Positions 37,467 to 38,643 of a stretch of 38,643 nt of DNA are shown here, piece after piece. How positions within the stretch are numbered: position 1 is the stretch's first letter; each line of letters begins with the position of its first letter. The position numbers were made by a program, and so were the translations under genes. Source of the DNA: Candidatus Saccharimonadales bacterium (lineage in GTDB: Bacteria; Patescibacteriota; Saccharimonadia; Saccharimonadales; DASZAF01); NCBI GenBank assembly GCA_035945435.1, contig DASZAF010000002.1:1-38643 (forward strand), read 5' to 3'. A model generated the notes under the pieces. It saw nothing but the letters and a program-made list of their open reading frames with translations. It ran no database searches and was not told where the DNA came from.

Positions 37467-38643
37467 TGTCTACTACCTATCGAAATTCTGCAACCGCCAA
37501 CACCGGAGCAAATGCGGCTTTGAGTCTAACTATTAACACTCCTTCGGGTATCCAGCCAAACGATATCCTGCTTGCCTGTATAACCACCAACGGTACACCA
37601 ACCCACACTCCTCCGGCCGGCTGGACGTTGGCCAAGAGCCAGAGCGGGTCGAGTAGCATCAAGATGAGCGTCTATCAGCGCCTGACAATTGGCAACGAGG
37701 CCGCTAGCTACCAGTGGACATTTGGCAGTAGTGAACAAGCCTCCGGTATCATCATCGCGTACTCTGGCACGGACACCTTCGGTGCGTTACTTGGTGCAAG
37801 TACGTCAAATGGCACGTCAACGGCTTCGCTTGTTTCGGGTTCCCTTAACAATACCTGGAGTGGGTCTGCCGTCATCTTCTATGGGGCCCAGAATGCTACC
37901 GCATCCTCAACGATCACCGGATCAAGTGGCTACGCCGTCAGAGCCGATACCTGCACAACCGCTTCAGAGTTTGTCGAGACAGCCGTACAGGACAAGTCTC
38001 GAGGCTTGCCATGGGGTGGTAACGGCGGGCAGACAGTGACATGTTCTCAAACCGCAACTGCGTACGTGACTATCTCAATGCCCATACAGGACTCGCATAT
38101 AAACACCCCACTCTGCATCGACAACTCATCCGGGACAGGCTTTGCGGCAGTTGCTAGCCAAGGAGTTAGCTACATCAGCAACTATCCAAACGAGCTTCTG
38201 GTGGCACTCATTGCCATCGAGACCGGCACTGTAACCGTCTCGTCAATTACTGGGGGGAGTCTAACTTGGACGAAGATTACCTCGGTGACTACTCAGGGTG
38301 GCGATTGTGAGGCGTGGTATGCGTTCTCGCCGGCGGCTTTCCCCTCCGGCATCTCCTTTACCGTTAACTTTTCGGGTACAGCCGCCAATGGTACGGCCGC
38401 GATACAGGGCTTTGCCAATGTCGATATGTCGAGTGGTAACGGTAGTAGCGCTATAGGCGCTAGTAATACGGCCAACGGGGCTACGAGTAGCCAGCCGACC
38501 GTGAACCTGACCTCAACGAGAAACAACTCCTGGACGATTGGCATATGCAACAGTGCTAACTTCACAGGCCTCAGCTCGGCGGGCACCAACTGCACGGCTC
38601 TTCATACCCGACAAGATGCTTCTTCGTCATCGATATTCCTTAT
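37466..38643 (+). CDS. Beta-sandwich repeat protein, 3' end cut off by the window
   Basis: The frame opens with ATG 37466, overlapping the preceding stop codon (TAATG), and stays open for 392 codons to the window edge. It contains at least two copies of a beta-sandwich domain, at about 15-110 ('IQPNDILLACITTNG', 'PPAGWTLAKSQSG', 'SGIIIAYSGTDTFGALLGA') and about 225-330 ('YPNELLVALIAIETG', 'GGSLTWTKITSV', 'AAIQGFANVDMS'), of the same type as the proteins at 23794 and 31334. No signal peptide. It completes a three-gene fibre cluster with the MARLP protein D; length and C-terminus are unknown. Confidence 0.8.
   Translation, partial: MSTTYRNSATANTGANAALSLTINTPSGIQPNDILLACITTNGTPTHTPPAGWTLAKSQSGSSSIKMSVYQRLTIGNEAASYQWTFGSSEQASGIIIAYSGTDTFGALLGASTSNGTSTASLVSGSLNNTWSGSAVIFYGAQNATASSTITGSSGYAVRADTCTTASEFVETAVQDKSRGLPWGGNGGQTVTCSQTATAYVTISMPIQDSHINTPLCIDNSSGTGFAAVASQGVSYISNYPNELLVALIAIETGTVTVSSITGGSLTWTKITSVTTQGGDCEAWYAFSPAAFPSGISFTVNFSGTAANGTAAIQGFANVDMSSGNGSSAIGASNTANGATSSQPTVNLTSTRNNSWTIGICNSANFTGLSSAGTNCTALHTRQDASSSSIFL

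Noticed and set aside
5619-38643. Prophage or phage-tail bacteriocin cluster
   Set aside because: Only fibre-like proteins are present and they are scattered over 33 kb; no capsid, portal, terminase, tube, sheath, baseplate, integrase or lysis genes. The 'holin' family protein at 2965 is a chromosomal membrane protein in the secG operon.
1-38643. Recoding of TGA to glycine, as in Gracilibacteria/Absconditabacteria
   Set aside because: Several genes end naturally at TGA (3346-3348, the ATGA overlap at 19033), and no gene needs TGA to be read through.
1-38643. CRISPR arrays, insertion sequences or rRNA genes
   Set aside because: No regularly spaced repeats, no transposase-like reading frames and no rRNA-like sequence were seen.

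Overview
The window is a gene-dense piece of a bacterial chromosome with close to 50% GC, standard stop codons including TGA, and tRNAs whose CCA ends are encoded in the DNA. Gene content and style suggest a Patescibacteria/CPR genome, most likely near Candidatus Saccharibacteria. The support is many very short intergenic gaps, many start codons 6 to 8 bases after a -10 box (leaderless mRNAs), a secG gene followed by a membrane-anchored peptide-binding protein, GtrA and PIG-V-like envelope genes, and a high share of lineage-specific proteins. This placement is inference; no 16S gene is present. No gap between genes, counting tRNAs, exceeds about 230 bases.

Layout. 1-5359 is mostly housekeeping: the end of ribosomal protein bL25, uvrC, an unknown protein, then an operon of a four-helix membrane protein, secG and an oligopeptide-binding protein. 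5412-13471 alternates six tRNA genes (Leu-CAG, Leu-GAG, Val-CAC, Val-TAC, Phe-GAA, Gly-GCC) with accessory genes: two tail-fibre-like proteins that start with a shared 'MARLP' module, a GlcD/Dld-type flavoprotein and several unknown acidic proteins. 13534-16446 is an AT-richer block of small enzymes (DUF1801, alpha/beta hydrolase, Nudix, HAD), each with its own leaderless promoter. 16639-20920 holds unknown small proteins, a winged-helix/degenerate-Nudix regulator divergent from a nucleotidyltransferase-GH5 glycosidase pair, and a RibD-family reductase. 20924-22061 (minus) is a PadR regulator with a HAAS-pentapeptide-repeat partner. 22182-25647 has another unknown protein, a third MARLP protein with a beta-sandwich partner, and a secreted propeller-like protein. 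25700-30683 is a membrane/glycan locus: ABC-2 exporter, GtrA, FAD oxidoreductase and PIG-V-like glycosyltransferase. 30723-38643 has a second RibD paralogue, a large beta-sandwich/DUF4082-like protein, a membrane-anchored thioredoxin-like protein, an unknown protein, and a fourth MARLP locus of three consecutive tail-fibre-like genes, the last running off the window.

The strongest candidate for an undescribed system is the dispersed family of four proteins that share a roughly 40-residue N-terminal module but carry different tail-fibre-, pectin-lyase- or adhesin-like C-termini, with no phage structural, packaging or integration genes nearby. They lack ordinary signal peptides, so the shared N-terminus could be an assembly or sorting tag for a surface structure. 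Other notable signals are a systematic leaderless/extended -10 promoter architecture, terminators that merge into promoters, a tRNA-Gly with a compensatory U19:A56 swap, and three palindromes positioned as operators.
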